Below, in pieces: positions 47,650-59,096 of a DNA stretch of 64,000 bases (position 1 is the stretch's first letter; every line of letters begins with the position of its first letter). The notes under the pieces were generated by a model. It was not told where the DNA came from. It worked only from the letters and a program-made list of their open reading frames with translations, and did not search any database. The DNA comes from Arctopsyche grandis (lineage: Eukaryota; Arthropoda; Insecta; Trichoptera; Hydropsychidae), in the NCBI RefSeq assembly GCF_051622035.1, contig NC_135357.1, positions 20,636,256 through 20,700,255 on the forward strand. The letters are read 5' to 3'. A program made the translations under genes and the position numbers.

Positions 47650-48686
47650 TGTAGGAATCTCGTAATCGTCACCGCCATCAAGACATTTACTGCGACGCAG
47701 AATACATTTCCCACGCTCAACCATTGACGTCACCCGAAGTCGAAGAACACCTGCAGCCATTAAACTAAATCGAGTGGAACGGTGCCAAACATTCTAGCAT
47801 ATTCCACCCCTACAAGCCGAGCGGAACGACACGAAGTCGAAGAACACCTGCAGCCATTAAACTAAATCGAGTGGAACGGCGCCAAACATTCTAGCATGTT
47901 CCACCCCTACAAGCCGAGCGGAACGACACGAAGTCGAAGAACACCTGCAGCCAGTAAAAACTAAATCGAGTGGAACGTCGCCAAACGTTCGAGAAACGTC
48001 CACCCTAATCGACAAAAACACATTCATCGCACACGCATAAACACCATCTGCGACGAGTCACGTGATGCCCAAAAACAATATAAAAGAAGGTCCACCCCAA
48101 ACAACTTCAGTCGACCCACAGCAACAAGCGTCGACACACAGCAGCAGACCAGTCGACTCACATCAACAAGAGTCGACACACAGCAGCGGATCAGTCGACA
48201 TCCAGAGACCTTCTGAACATAGCCGAATGCCGAGCCAGCAACACTCTACCGTATCCAGAGACCTGCTGAACATAGCCGAACGCCGAGCCAGCAACACACT
48301 GCCATATCCAGAGACATCTGAACATAGCCGAATGCCGAGCCAGCAACACACTGCCATATCCAGAGACCTTCTGAACATAGCCGAATGCCGAGCCAGCAAC
48401 ACACTGCCATATCCAGAGACCTTCTGAACATAGCCGAATGCCGAGCCAGCAACACACTGCCATATCCAGAGACATCTGAACATAGCCGGATCCAGAGCGA
48501 CGACACATTGCAGATCCAGCGGCCATCACGACACCAAGTCAACAGCCAATAGCCGCTTCAAGAAAACTTCCCCAAATATTCTAATACACTTGTACAATAT
48601 TTAGGCAAACAATAAAACAACTTAAAACAAGCACAACAGTGTTTCGTTAGGCTGGGATACGGTAAACACTTCCTACCCCGCCTACA
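47650..48686 (+). mobile_element. Solo LTR, copy 2 (1037 bp)
   Basis: Starts TGTAGGAATCTCG and ends CCTACA. The 4-bp TSD is CACT (47646-47649, 48687-48690). A TATA-like CAATATAAAAG lies near 48074. Two internal tandem arrays are present: about 97-bp units (roughly 47733-47990, 2.5 copies) and about 52-bp units (roughly 48215-48490, six copies, each with GAACATAGCCGAATGCCGAG). The flanks match the uninterrupted repeat at 30067. The 121-codon frame inside is repeat sequence. Confidence 0.88.
48215..48490 (+). repeat. Tandem repeat, about 52 bp x 6
   Basis: Units begin near 48215, 48268, 48321, 48375, 48428 and 48478 and contain CCGAGCCAGCAACAC and ATATCCAGAGAC. The copy-1 LTR has only about two such units. 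Confidence 0.85.
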
Positions 48687-49128
48687 CACTGTATTGTATT
48701 TATGTATATAAATTAATATTAAATATATTTTTATTTATTAGCAACAATATTACGGGGCCCGGATTTTCTCTCTACGGCCCTTAGTATGTGTGCTGTGCAA
48801 CCTGCTCCAATTATTGGACGATTTAGTTGGTTATTTAATCGCCAAAATACATTGTTTATTCCTTTATATTAACACCTCCGTAATATTTTTGTGCAATAGT
48901 TGCTGTCCAGGGTTGTAGAATAGCTGGTACGCGCCAGTACGGCGTCCCGCCACCTTTTATCGGCACCGGGCCGCGACCCGGCATAAAAATTTCAAAAATC
49001 AAAATAGTATAAACTTTAATTTTGTTGAAAAATTTTACCACTTTAGCAATATCTTTCATCCAAGCTCAGGATAAAATGATACCACCAGGCTTTATGTGAG
49101 GCACCAGATGTGTCTTTAGCACATTTAA

Positions 49129-49738
49129 GGGGGTGTTCTAGTCCAGAAATTTAAAAAAAATTGTTTTTTTTTCTTTCATATTTAAACCTCTAAGAATATG
49201 TCCTTAAGAAGATTTTTCAAAATTCAGATTATTTTCGGAGATATAGCTGCTTTAGTGCATCTGACCGGCGCGTAAATTTACCCGAAACTATAAACGCGTT
49301 TTTCTCGAAACTACTTTTTTCGATACAGTTGACATGATATCTCAAGTTCTACTGGCCCAATTTACTTGAAATTTGGTGTGAGTCTTTTCTATACATTCCT
49401 CTATCGCATGAACTAGAACTATGACAAAATTCCAACTTTTTACTATTTTTAAAATATTCGGAAAAGCCAAAAAAACTGGTAAAAAAAGACGTTTTATTTC
49501 AAACAGCCGCTATTTTGCGAAAAAAAATTTCTTTGACTTTTCCGTAGTTCATGCCATAGCAGCATTTGTTTGAATTAAGAATTAATTTGCTTTTTTGATT
49601 TTGGATTACTAGGAGGGCTGGGATCGTGTCAACAAGGGCGTACCATTTTTTTGAGACGACTCACTTCATCAGCCTGAAACTTTTTGAATTTTGAATTGTA
49701 TTCTTCAAACATTAATAATTATTTGGTAAAATAATGCC

Positions 49739-49818
<80 letters not shown>

Positions 49819-49876
49819 TTTTTTATTGCACCTGAAAAAATACCTAAAATTCATGCCTCTAGACTAGAATACCCCC
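49129..49876. mobile_element. TTAA-flanked non-autonomous element (748 bp)
   Basis: TTAA on both sides (49125-49128, 49877-49880). Inverted ends GGGGGTGTTCTAGTCCAGA and, in reverse complement, GGGGGTATTCTAGTCTAGA. A (TA)n tract lies near the right end. No coding sequence. TTAA points to the piggyBac superfamily, but no transposase confirms it. Confidence 0.85.
49743..49814. repeat. (TA)n microsatellite
   Basis: About 72 bases of TA inside the TTAA element. Confidence 0.95.
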
Positions 49877-49895
49877 TTAAATATTCGCTTATGAC

Positions 49896-50052
49896 TAGAG
49901 AGCGGTTAGAGCGTGCTTTTTTCAGGAATCGGGGCGGTTTGACTCTATTTATAAAGTTAGAGTGAAAAAAAAAAAACGGTTTGGCGAACCTTTAACAAAG
50001 CATTTACGATAATTGAACAATGAACGGCGCGCTCTGGGTCCACTCTTTACAA
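49896..50052. mobile_element. hAT-type MITE, copy E (157 bp, degenerate)
   Basis: Flanks CTTATGAC (49888-49895) and GTTATGAC (50053-50060) form an 8-bp TSD with one mismatch. It shares GGCGAACCTTTAACAAAGC and the final GCTCTGGGTCC with copies B and D. Its left end is diverged. Confidence 0.7.
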
Positions 50053-50255
50053 GTTATGACAACTCAAACCATTGTCTAGGGCGGCATGTGTCACGAACTA
50101 AAAGATACATTTTTTTTTTTTTTTTTTGGTGCCATCTTATCGATTTCCGATAAATCATCACCAGCGATATCGTTGCTCTTCAGATCATGTACGGGCACTA
50201 CGGAATCATCACTCCGTCCCCAAAATTGTGAATTGGGCTTCTGAATCTCTCACAT

Positions 50256-52917
50256 TCAGAACACCAATTCGTGAGGCTTTTTTCGCTTTAAACGCCTCTG
50301 CTGGTGAGTTGTGTCTAACAGCTGCAACGCTTCTATGTTAGGGTGACGGTGCAGTCTCAACTCGTGCCTCCCGGCGCATTCTCGGATGACTTCTTTTACT
50401 TTTTTGATTTTAAGGTCCTTGTGGATCTCTTCATTTGTGACGAAGCGATATGCATCGGTGATAATCCTCAAAAACTGGTTTTGACATCTTTGCATTTTTT
50501 CGATATTGGATGGCTTACTGCATCCCCATAGTTGTATGCCATATGTCCATATTGGCTTCACGATTGCCTGGTATATCAGTTTTTTGCATTGTAGGTCTAA
50601 TTTGGAGTGTCTTCCTATTAGACAATGCATTTCTCTTTGTTTAATTCGAATCTGTTCTATTTTTTTTTTTAATGTGATGCCTCCACGTAAGCCTTGAGTC
50701 AAGATGCAGTCCTAAATATTTAGCTGACAAAGCTTGTGGAACTTGGATTCCGTTTATGAAAGTCTGAGTGCTGACACTATTTCGTCGCAGTGCAAATGTG
50801 AACTGCATTGATTTTAGCTCGTTGAGTTTCATTTTCCAGTCCTTGGTCCATTTGCTGATCTTGTCCAGTGCACGCTGCAGGCGTTCAAATGCTTCCTCCT
50901 GTGACTCGCTCGATGACATAATGACTGTGTCATCTGCAAATGTTCCAATGAATGTCTCTTCGCTTGTCGGGATGTCAGCAGTGTATATCAGGTACAGTAT
51001 AGGCCCTATTACGCTTCCCTGTGGTACTCCTGCAGAGGCTGTGAAAAAGTTAGAGAATGCCTCCTCATGAGCAACTCTGAATTTGCGTCCGGATAAGTAT
51101 GATTCCAGTAATTTGACATAATTTCCAGGTAATGACTTGCTGATTTTGTGGATAAGTCCTTCGTGCCATACCCTGTCGAAGGCCTGTGAGACATCAAGAA
51201 ATACAGCTGGACAATACTTTTTTTCCTCTAGCGATTGCTCTATTTTTGAAATAACACGGTGCACTTGATCGATGGTAGAATGTTTCGACCTAAATCCAAA
51301 TTGGAAGTCGGGAACATCGATTAAGGGCTTGAGTCTTTTTAATAATAGTTTTTCGAATAGCTTAGAGATCGCAGGCAACAAGGATATTGGTCTGTATGAT
51401 GTTACTTGTTCGGGTAACTTTTCTGGTTTCTTCAACATTATGATTTGAGCAGTTTTGAAGCACTCTGGCACATGCCTGAGCCAGAAACATGCATTGTATA
51501 AGTATGTTAGCATGATAATAGCCTTTTTCGAAAGTTCCTTGAATAGTCCCGGTGAGATTTCGTCAATTCCAGGTGCCTTTTTAGGATTTATGTTGTCATC
51601 TATTTCTTTAGCTACTTCCATAGGGGTGACAGTTTTGATTAGTTCCTGTGGTTGATACATTGGTGTATAATCAGCATCAGATTGAATATTGTGTGGTTGG
51701 ATTACTGTCTCTAAGTGTTTTGCAAACAGCTCAGCTTTTTCTTTGTTGCTTCTTATCCACTCTCCTTGCGCATTTTTCAGAGGTGGTATTTGTAGAATTG
51801 GTCGTTTGAATTTCCTAGTTGCTTTCCATAGTGAATGATTTTTATCAGCTGCAGGGCCCAAACCTTCCAAATATTTTTCAAAACAATTTTGTTTGTGCTC
51901 TTTAATAAGTCGGTTAACTTTGTTACTTATGTGGTTAAATTCTCTTTTGTCTGCAATATTTCGGGTTCTATGCCTTATTCGTCTTGTTCTACGTCTTTCT
52001 TTAATCAATTGTCTAATTTCCATGGGGTAATTAATGATTTGGTCTGGTTTTTCTTTTGGTACAGGTGTAGCTTCTTTCGCAGCCTCTCGTACAGAGTCAA
52101 TAAAATTTTGAGTGTGTAGTTCGAGATCTTCTATAGTTTTAAGTTTCACTATTAAATTTATTGATTGGTCTAGTTTTTTTCTGAACATATCCCAGTTAGT
52201 GCGTTTATTTGTCAGGTTCTGTCTCCTTATTCTTTTAATTACCAGTGTGCTCAGTGTCATCAGCACTGGTGTGTGATCAGAAGTAAGGTCCTCTATTCCT
52301 TCGACCTCAATGTGGTTTGGGGCTATTCCTTTGGATATAAAAAAGTCAATTAAATCTGGTACCTTTTTACTGTCGGTCGGCCAGAAGGTTGGTTTTTGTG
52401 AGGAATGATACTCGCACGAAGAGCTCTGAATCGCGTATAGAAGGTTGTTTCCTTTACCAGGAGTTATAAGTCGTGATCCCCAAGCTGTATGTTTAACGTT
52501 GTAGTCTCCTCCAATAATAAATCTTGGCCCAAGGGAATTAAAGATGTTTATAAATTGGTATTTTGTGATAGTATGCTTTGGAGGACAATATGCTGCAGCA
52601 ATATTTAAGTCAGCATTGCCATATTTAATTGTGATGATAGTAGCTTGCATGAATGGTTCTCTGATATATTTTTGTTCGAAGTGCTGGATATTTTTTTTGA
52701 TTAAAATAGCAGTACCACCGCGAGCTCGTTCACTAGGATGTGTTGTCCAATAAGCTGAGTATCCATTTATCTTTATGTAACTTCTTTGTGAAAAGTGTGT
52801 TTCTGATATTAGTGCTAGATCGATGTTGTTTGTCTTTAAAAACACTTCAAGTTCATGGACTCTCTGATTGAGTCCGTTTGCATTCCATGTTAATATGCGT
52901 AGGGAATTATCTGTCAT
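50256..52917 (-). pseudogene. LINE ORF2: AP endonuclease + reverse transcriptase, one frameshift
   Basis: Start ATG 52917 (MTDNSLRILTWNANGL), overlapping the ORF1 stop by 11 bases. The endonuclease part shows WNANGL, ISETHF, GGDYNVKHTAW and SDHTPVL. The reverse transcriptase shows YRPISLLPAISKLFEKLL, FGFRSKHSTIDQ, FLDVSQAFDRVWHEGL, GVPQGSVIGPILYL and the catalytic FADD, then KYLGLHLD. The main frame fails at an A-run (T10 at 50659-50668). The C-terminal part (TYGIQLWGCSKPSN, about 120 codons) continues in another frame down to 50256. Total about 890 codons, close to full length. One homopolymer slip is the only visible lesion and could even be a sequencing error. Confidence 0.9.
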
Positions 52918-53579
52918 TTTTATTATGTTTACTTGGTGATTTCCAATGATTTTCAATTTTTTCCACTCTGGTTATGAGCCAGTTGAATTGTTGTTTTATT
53001 TCAGTTTGAAAGTCACATAGCAACTGCATCATGCCACCGATGGTAGGTTCAGTTGATTTATTTTTCTGCCCGATATCTTGTTTGCTTTTGTCTGCTTGGG
53101 ACTTAGCTGCTTCACTATATGTTTTGTCCGCAGTTGTTTGTTTATCAACAACTTCAATTTTATTTTGTTGTACGCGTTGCGTTACTGTTACCTTTTTGGG
53201 TTGTGATGATTTTATCTTTTTTTTATAGACCTCACACCCCTTGTAGCTAGCTGGATGTCCTTGCTGGCCACACAGGGCACAAGTTGGGGGAACATTTTTC
53301 TGCTTGTTGCATTTTGTTGTGTGATGGTCTGCGGCACATTTGACGCATTTAGGTTGTCGATTGCAAAAATTTTTTGTATGCCCAAGTTGTTGACAGTTTG
53401 TACACTGAGGGATGTCTTTTACTTTCATTGGTGGTTCAATTGTTACTCTGCAATGTAGAAGTTCTTTAATACATTGATGCATTTTACAATAAGATACATT
53501 CATAGCTAGAAGATTGCTTTGAGGATACATTGATGCATTTTTTGAAAATGCAAAAAAATGGGTCTGATCTTTTTGTATG
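52907..53579 (-). pseudogene. LINE ORF1 (gag-like) with CCHC zinc knuckles, N-terminally truncated
   Basis: Minus-strand frame ending at TAA 52907. Three zinc-knuckle-type clusters follow one another: CTNCQQLGHTKNFC, CVKCAADHHTTKC and CALCGQQGHPASYKGC. They are followed by a Lys/Gln-rich tail and a final coiled-coil-like segment. ORF1 of Jockey elements binds the element RNA. The usual N-terminal half is missing because the copy is 5'-truncated. Confidence 0.85.
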
Positions 53580-53599
53580 GTCACGAAAAGTTACGCAAT

Positions 53600-54660
53600 A
53601 AATTAAGCAGTAATGGGTGCGTATAAAAAAAAACATTCAGTAGATGTTGATCATGTTTAGTCATTGAGTAATTTAAACATATGTTGAATAGTGATTTTTA
53701 CTGCATTATACATTTACAATATACTTATTTAATTTTGATTTAAAATTATGAAAATAGTTTTTCTTAAATAAAAATGGCTTCAAAACAAAAGCAATGTTCG
53801 ACACAAAATATTTTTGCGAAACGAAGTAAATTAAATTAATCTGAAAACAGTGTTGCGTCTGTAAAATCAAATGAAGAAAATAACATGAATTTAGAATCTA
53901 TTAGTATAAATATAATAAATGATAGTAGTGATAGTGTTGCGATATGTGTGTCTTCCTCGCCAGATGTTTGGAGTACGGAGATGTGGGAAGAAAAAAAAAC
54001 GCAAATATCTCTGGTTAATATGTAAGTCTAATAATATTGGATGTTATATTTGTTGTAATGTAAATTATAGTAAGTTCGAAAGAGCACCCTTTTGAAAAGA
54101 TTTTAGATATTATGAATGACTCGGAAATTGTATCAACCAGTAAAGTTTTTAGAACTGCATATTTTATAGCTAAACATGATAGACCATATTCTGATTGTTT
54201 TGATCTATTACTTTTACAAGAATTAAATGGATTATAAATTAGCCATAGTTTGCATTCGTGTTATAATGCAACAAATATAATTAATCATGTCGGTCAGAAC
54301 ATGAAATCTCGGGTATGCGAAAAATTTATAGAATTGAATTGAAAAAAAAAAGTGCAAAATCGAGTGTACTGGCACCTCAAAATTTAGCTCTACACCACTG
54401 TTGCTGTCGCGTGAAAAACCGAAAATCGCATGTGCGTTTGGGGCCTTAGGCTGAAGCCAATTTAGTACATATGTAGGTAAATCCGACTTGCGTTTAAGGT
54501 GAAGTAGATGAGATCATCAACCTAGATTCGGGATAGTAAAAATTGTGCTATATTCCTACAAATATTTCGCTTCAAATTCTTCTACAAGCATATCTTAAGT
54601 AAACGTTTAAAATACAAGTTCAGGACTCCCTGCATATATATAGATACGACTGAATGGGAG
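53600..54660. other. Gene-less AT-rich stretch
   Basis: AT-rich sequence. A phrase near 54061-54240 (SSKEHPFEKILDIMNDSEIV-like, then TAYFIAKHDRPYSD) resembles the region after the zinc finger in hAT/ZMYM-type transposases ('A..IA....PF...'), but it is too short and broken for a firm call. Confidence 0.35.
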
Positions 54661-54669
54661 TCACTATTC

Positions 54670-55200
54670 AATTTAGTGGTGAACGTGAAAAGATTCAGCG
54701 AGAAAAAAGCGTGCAGGGTATGCATGAAATGGAACCAACGGAAGCGGAAGTGTGGTGGAGAGGAGGGCCGTTGGATGGGGCAGGGAGAGCAATTGGCGCG
54801 CAAAACAGCCCCAATGGCCGTTGAGAAAGGTTGTGCGTGCGGTGGTGGTGTCGGCCATTTCACTTGCTCTGAAGCTTTTCACGCTGCTCGCTGCTCACCA
54901 ACCTTCACTCTTCGTTCATCTTCACCCTCATCTTTGTTGGGTATTCTTCATTACCGTCGTCTACCTGCTACCAGGTATCCTCGATTACCATGTCGAGTAA
55001 GCATGTACATTATTCTATTTATTTGTATTTATAATATGTATGTTGTCGTTAGCCTTCTAGGGACTTCCAGATTATGGCGTCGTATAAAAGACGATTTTCA
55101 CCCGCCAGAAGCCGCCCTCAAATTTACGCGCATTTGCATCTGTCCTTCGTCTGACCTCCATTTGACCTGCATCCAACCTTGACTTGACCCATAGTTTCAG
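54670..55200 (+). other. GC-richer block with overlapping open frames, unassigned
   Basis: A local rise in GC with open frames in several frames on both strands. One plus frame (54752-55000) ends in a hydrophobic segment (LHPHLCWVFFITVVYLLPGI). No domain, splice pattern or start context decides between them. It could be a promoter and first exon of a gene outside the window. Confidence 0.3.
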
Positions 55201-56450
55201 CGTACTTCTATTTCCTCCCCCCACACTACAGGTACTTATTCTTATTTATGTTTAAAAACTTGTTGCTTTTGTGTATTTTGTTTTTTTATCGTTTTTCATA
55301 AAGTGCGATATTTTCAAACTTTTTTGCTACCACTAATTTGATTTGATCTAATGGCTGGCTATAGATGTGAAGTAATGTAATGTTTGGTAACGATGAACGA
55401 TGACTATTACTTTTTACGATTCGACTCGGACTCCAACTTGAACGATTTTAGTAAAATCTTCTTTTCTCGCCAACATGTAATGTACCCCAACTTATTATAT
55501 TATTGGTAATTAAATAAGTATAAATAAAAAGTATATGAACACTACAAAATAAACAAATCAAAATATGTGCAAATCAACGATTTTATTTATAATGTAATTT
55601 CAATTCATGATTTTTATAAAGAAATTATTGAATTCAATTTATTAGTGGATTTACTTTAATATATGTATAATTGGAGACTCTAGTTGACACGTCTATCTTC
55701 TAATATATAATTTCGAAAGAGACTAAGTTTTGGTTCGTATAATCCGTGAAGTTCCGTACAGTTCCGGAACACGATTCCTTTTTTTTTTTCAGTTTCTTAT
55801 TCGGATTCCTTTTTCATATCTGGATTCCTATACCTGTTTCAGTTCCATTTGTGTCATTTCAATTCAAATAAATTTAATAAAAAAAACAAGAATGTTTACT
55901 ATCAGATTAGCCATATTTAACACTTTGCACTCTTATTGGAATTTCTCTTCACCACTAGTCTACTCTAGGATGGAAAAAATTATATGATTTTTTTTTAATT
56001 TTATTTGTTTATATTATTAAATTATGTCGAAGATCAAATTGGTGAATTCATTTTAACAAAAAATACGCGATTTTTTTTTTTTTAGATAAAAACTAAATTT
56101 TATTCTCAGTTATTTTGGGACTATCTGTTCGTCTCCAATTATGACCATAATAACATGATGTTGAATTGGGATAGCATTTTTCGAATATAGTCACTAAATT
56201 CAATTATTTCAAACTATCATAATTACCAAATCGAACTAAATGATGAGTTTTACATTTATTGTATTATTTATGACAGCAGTTTTGTATAATAAATGAGTTT
56301 TATTACTAGAAACTTTTAAAATATGCCTATAGAAATGTTTTCATACCTACCCTATAGTTCGTTAGGCAGTTTGGGTCCAAGGATGCAAAGCTATTGTCTG
56401 TTTACTCATTGTATTTTAATGCGTACCCACCCTCATAAAGTGTCTATTGG
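55200..56450. other. Gene-less AT-rich stretch
   Basis: Poly(T) and AT runs. Near 55.67 kb the phrase GGAGACTCTAGTTGACAC also occurs at 19.66 kb, indicating another dispersed repeat of unknown family. Confidence 0.4.
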
Positions 56451-56452
56451 TT

Positions 56453-56500
56453 AGTTTTTAAACTGTTAGTTAAAATCATATTTTCTATTCGTTACCTACT
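56453..56500. repeat. 48-bp inverted repeat, left arm
   Basis: Reverse complement of 57052-57099 with one mismatch. The pair is about 550 bases apart and encloses a piggyBac transposase fragment. Confidence 0.9.
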
Positions 56501-56591
56501 TGTAGGACACATCGAAAAAAAGCTGGATCATCCCAGAAGGCGGGCAAAGACGAAAATATTAGATTTAACAGATACACGGTGTTTTTGATCA

Positions 56592-57164
56592 CTATTTTTT
56601 TACACTTTTCAAACAAATCTTGCCTCTGAAGTTCACGACGGACTCATCGACCACTATGTCTCTGCATGGTATAATTAATTGTCTGCATTTAGCATCTAAA
56701 TGATTCAAAAAGCCATTGTGTTCTACATTATTATTTTTGAGTTGTAATATCCGAAATATTTGTAGAAAACGATCTCTTTTGAAGACACTTTTAAAACATA
56801 TTTTCAACCGAAAAATAATTTTTTTTTGGTTGAAAATATGATTACTTAAAATCGACCAATTATCACTGTTTGTATCTCTGATATCATCTTCACTATCGCT
56901 TAACGGTATCAACATAGCGCTTTTTTTTTTTTTACTTGGTTGGGGTTGAATGCCACTTCCACTGTCAAAATTTTCTACATTATCAAATACAAAATAATTA
57001 TCATCACTATCACAATCATTTTGGAAGTCTTCTAGGTTTTGGAAGTTTTCTAGTAGGTAACGAATAGAAAATGTGATTTTAACTAACAGTTTAAAAACTG
57101 AAATTTCAATGGTGCCAACACTTGTATTTATTATTTCACCATATGCACTAATATTGCCGAGCAC
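56592..57164 (-). pseudogene. piggyBac-like (PGBD) transposase fragment
   Basis: Minus-strand open frame. Acidic region (FQNDCDSDDNYFVFDN and LIPLSDSEDDIRD), then SVFKRDRFLQIFRILQLKNN, then CRDIVVDESVVNFRGK. The DES...FRGK motif holds the first catalytic Asp of piggyBac transposases, and 'RDRF..I.R.L....N' is the segment before it. The remaining ~300 residues are missing. The first ~40 codons read through the inverted-repeat arm and are probably not original protein. Confidence 0.82.
57052..57099. repeat. 48-bp inverted repeat, right arm
   Basis: Partner of 56453-56500. It overlaps the start of the piggyBac-like open frame. Confidence 0.9.
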
Positions 57165-57169
57165 GTCAT

Positions 57170-59090
57170 TATCACATCATATGTATATTCCGTACAACTT
57201 TTATTAAATTGATTCATGGTGCAAAATATATTTCACGTTTTTATCATTATGTAAAATTATGGTCAACCCACCGAAAATAGCTTCTTAGAGCACAATGTAT
57301 CGATACCGACAGCCCAAATAAAACGGCGCACTCAAATGTAGAAGCAGGTAAAGAATGCAAATATTCTTAGAAACAATATAGACGCTAGCCCTTTACTGTA
57401 ATTATCCCATTTATACATTTTCTAGCATCTCGTATCCTTTAAGTACACTATTGTAAAATAAAACCTTCAAAAATTTGCCAATGAATATTAAAAATAAAGC
57501 TCCAAAGTAGCCGCTTAACAAAGCCACTATACTGGCTTTCTGAGCTGGCAGCCGAATATCCGAAATCCACATAGTGGCTTTCAGAGTTCAAGACGTTAAG
57601 TGGTTTGTATTAAAAATACTGAGCAAAACCAGGTACAACCACCAGTACTGTAATAAAGAAAATAATAAAGAGCCCGAGTTTTTGATTTTTTACAACTGAC
57701 TGCTTGAATGCTCCGACTCCACATCCCTGGATAATGTATTATTTCAATCCAAAATGTCCAACGACTAATGAAAGATTACTATAGTATGTCTATTCTTTAC
57801 CCCAAAGATGAATACGGATATACATTTTAGATTTCACTGTTTTTCAGATATGACTGTTAGAACCTGAGAGTTGATCTGCGCCAAATCTAGATGAGCAGTG
57901 ATGTGCAACTACAACGAGAGCGGCGACCTGGTGGTGGGTCATAGCTACCTGCCAAAGCAGTCTCCACATAAATCCCTATTGTCTTGAAAGAATTTCTTTA
58001 CATGACTAAATATTTGAGCTTTGTGCGTGAGTATCGAGCTTTGCGTCGCCCTGGTGTTTCAGCTGCTCTTCCGACATGTGCAGTCTCGCCTTTTCTTCTG
58101 GTATTTTTGCCTTGCTCCAATGCTTGAGATGGTTCTAGAAAATTTTATTGTATTTCCCATTTTAAACTCTGCATTGGGGCTTGGTGACGCCTTCGTCACC
58201 GGTTAGAACAAACATAAACTAATGTAATGTATGATTATTTTAATTATGATACACATACATGCATCAAGTGAGTATAGACTGCTCAGTAAAACATGCACAT
58301 CTGTATGAACGTGTTTTATGAAACAATGGTATTCTTAATTAAAAGTTTCATGTGTCCATGCCATGACACTTGGTGCGAAAAGCTGTCTTCATACCTGGAC
58401 TTTGGCTGTAACACATCTATAAATGCACATTTCATAACTAACTATTTAACTATGTAACATGTGAAGTTTGTGGGCGATGCTAGTTTACTGTAATATACCA
58501 AATGTCATTTCTGATTTAATTTGAAATGATTTGGTTTATGATTGATAAATTCCTCTATTGTCATGCCATAGGCATACAAATATTGTATTATCAACTAGCC
58601 CCCTGTATGTCTGAAATTTATTGGAAATGTGGTAGTGGTTTGAAATGAAAGGTACTGATAAAAAACTAACATGAACCTAAATATTATAAAATCTGGTAAA
58701 TAACAAAAACATGCTGTTCAATATGGCTTGTTGTACAGGCGTATCACTGCATGGGAAAAACAGTACATCAAATTTTCGCTGAATCTTCACATTGCTTCTG
58801 AGTAAGGTTGACAGATTTTCAAAATTACAGATCATAAAATAACCCCGTGTATACCTCTCTTTATACGGCTTTTCGCTATAACTTATTGTGATCCTATAAG
58901 TCGGTACATAATTAACATGTCAAAGGAGAATATTTCTTAGTATGTGCAGCTTGCCGCTGGTGCACTGCGGAATAGTGGGCAGATTCTGATATAGACAAAA
59001 TACTTTTTTTTTAATTTATACTTGCATATTTGACTTTCTCTAGACTTAACAACATTCATCGGGCCCTGCTTTTAGGAAAAAAAGTGCGAC
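57170..59090. other. Stretch without a supported gene
   Basis: A coding-like patch at about 57900-58200 has higher GC and an open frame on the plus strand (FVREYRALRRPGVSAALP), but stops interrupt it and no family is recognised. It may be a decayed retrocopy. Confidence 0.35.
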
Positions 59091-59096
59091 AACAGT

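Larger units (their letters stand above)
50110..53579 (-). mobile_element. Jockey-type non-LTR retrotransposon, 5'-truncated (about 3.5 kb)
   Basis: Minus-strand LINE with two overlapping ORFs and a 3' poly(A) tail, seen as T-run 50110-50127. GTCACGAA occurs just outside the 3' tail region (50090-50097) and directly at the 5' boundary (53580-53587), a plausible target duplication. Truncation inside ORF1 is typical of target-primed reverse transcription. Confidence 0.9.

Noticed and set aside
48215-48490. Regularly spaced repeats suggesting a CRISPR-like array
   Set aside because: The units are contiguous with no unique spacers, the host is a eukaryote, and they belong to an LTR.
48062-48542. 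Overlapping frames in four reading frames with 'HSRMPSQQH' or 'GYGSVLLARHSAMF' repeats
   Set aside because: Unit length and multi-frame openness come from the 52-bp tandem repeat in the LTR.
54752-55000. Small membrane protein resembling PMP3-type proteolipids
   Set aside because: Only a hydrophobic tail is similar. The key glycine/proline pattern and length do not match.
57900-58206. Coding exon on either strand
   Set aside because: Stops interrupt the better frames, there are no splice sites, and no family is recognised.
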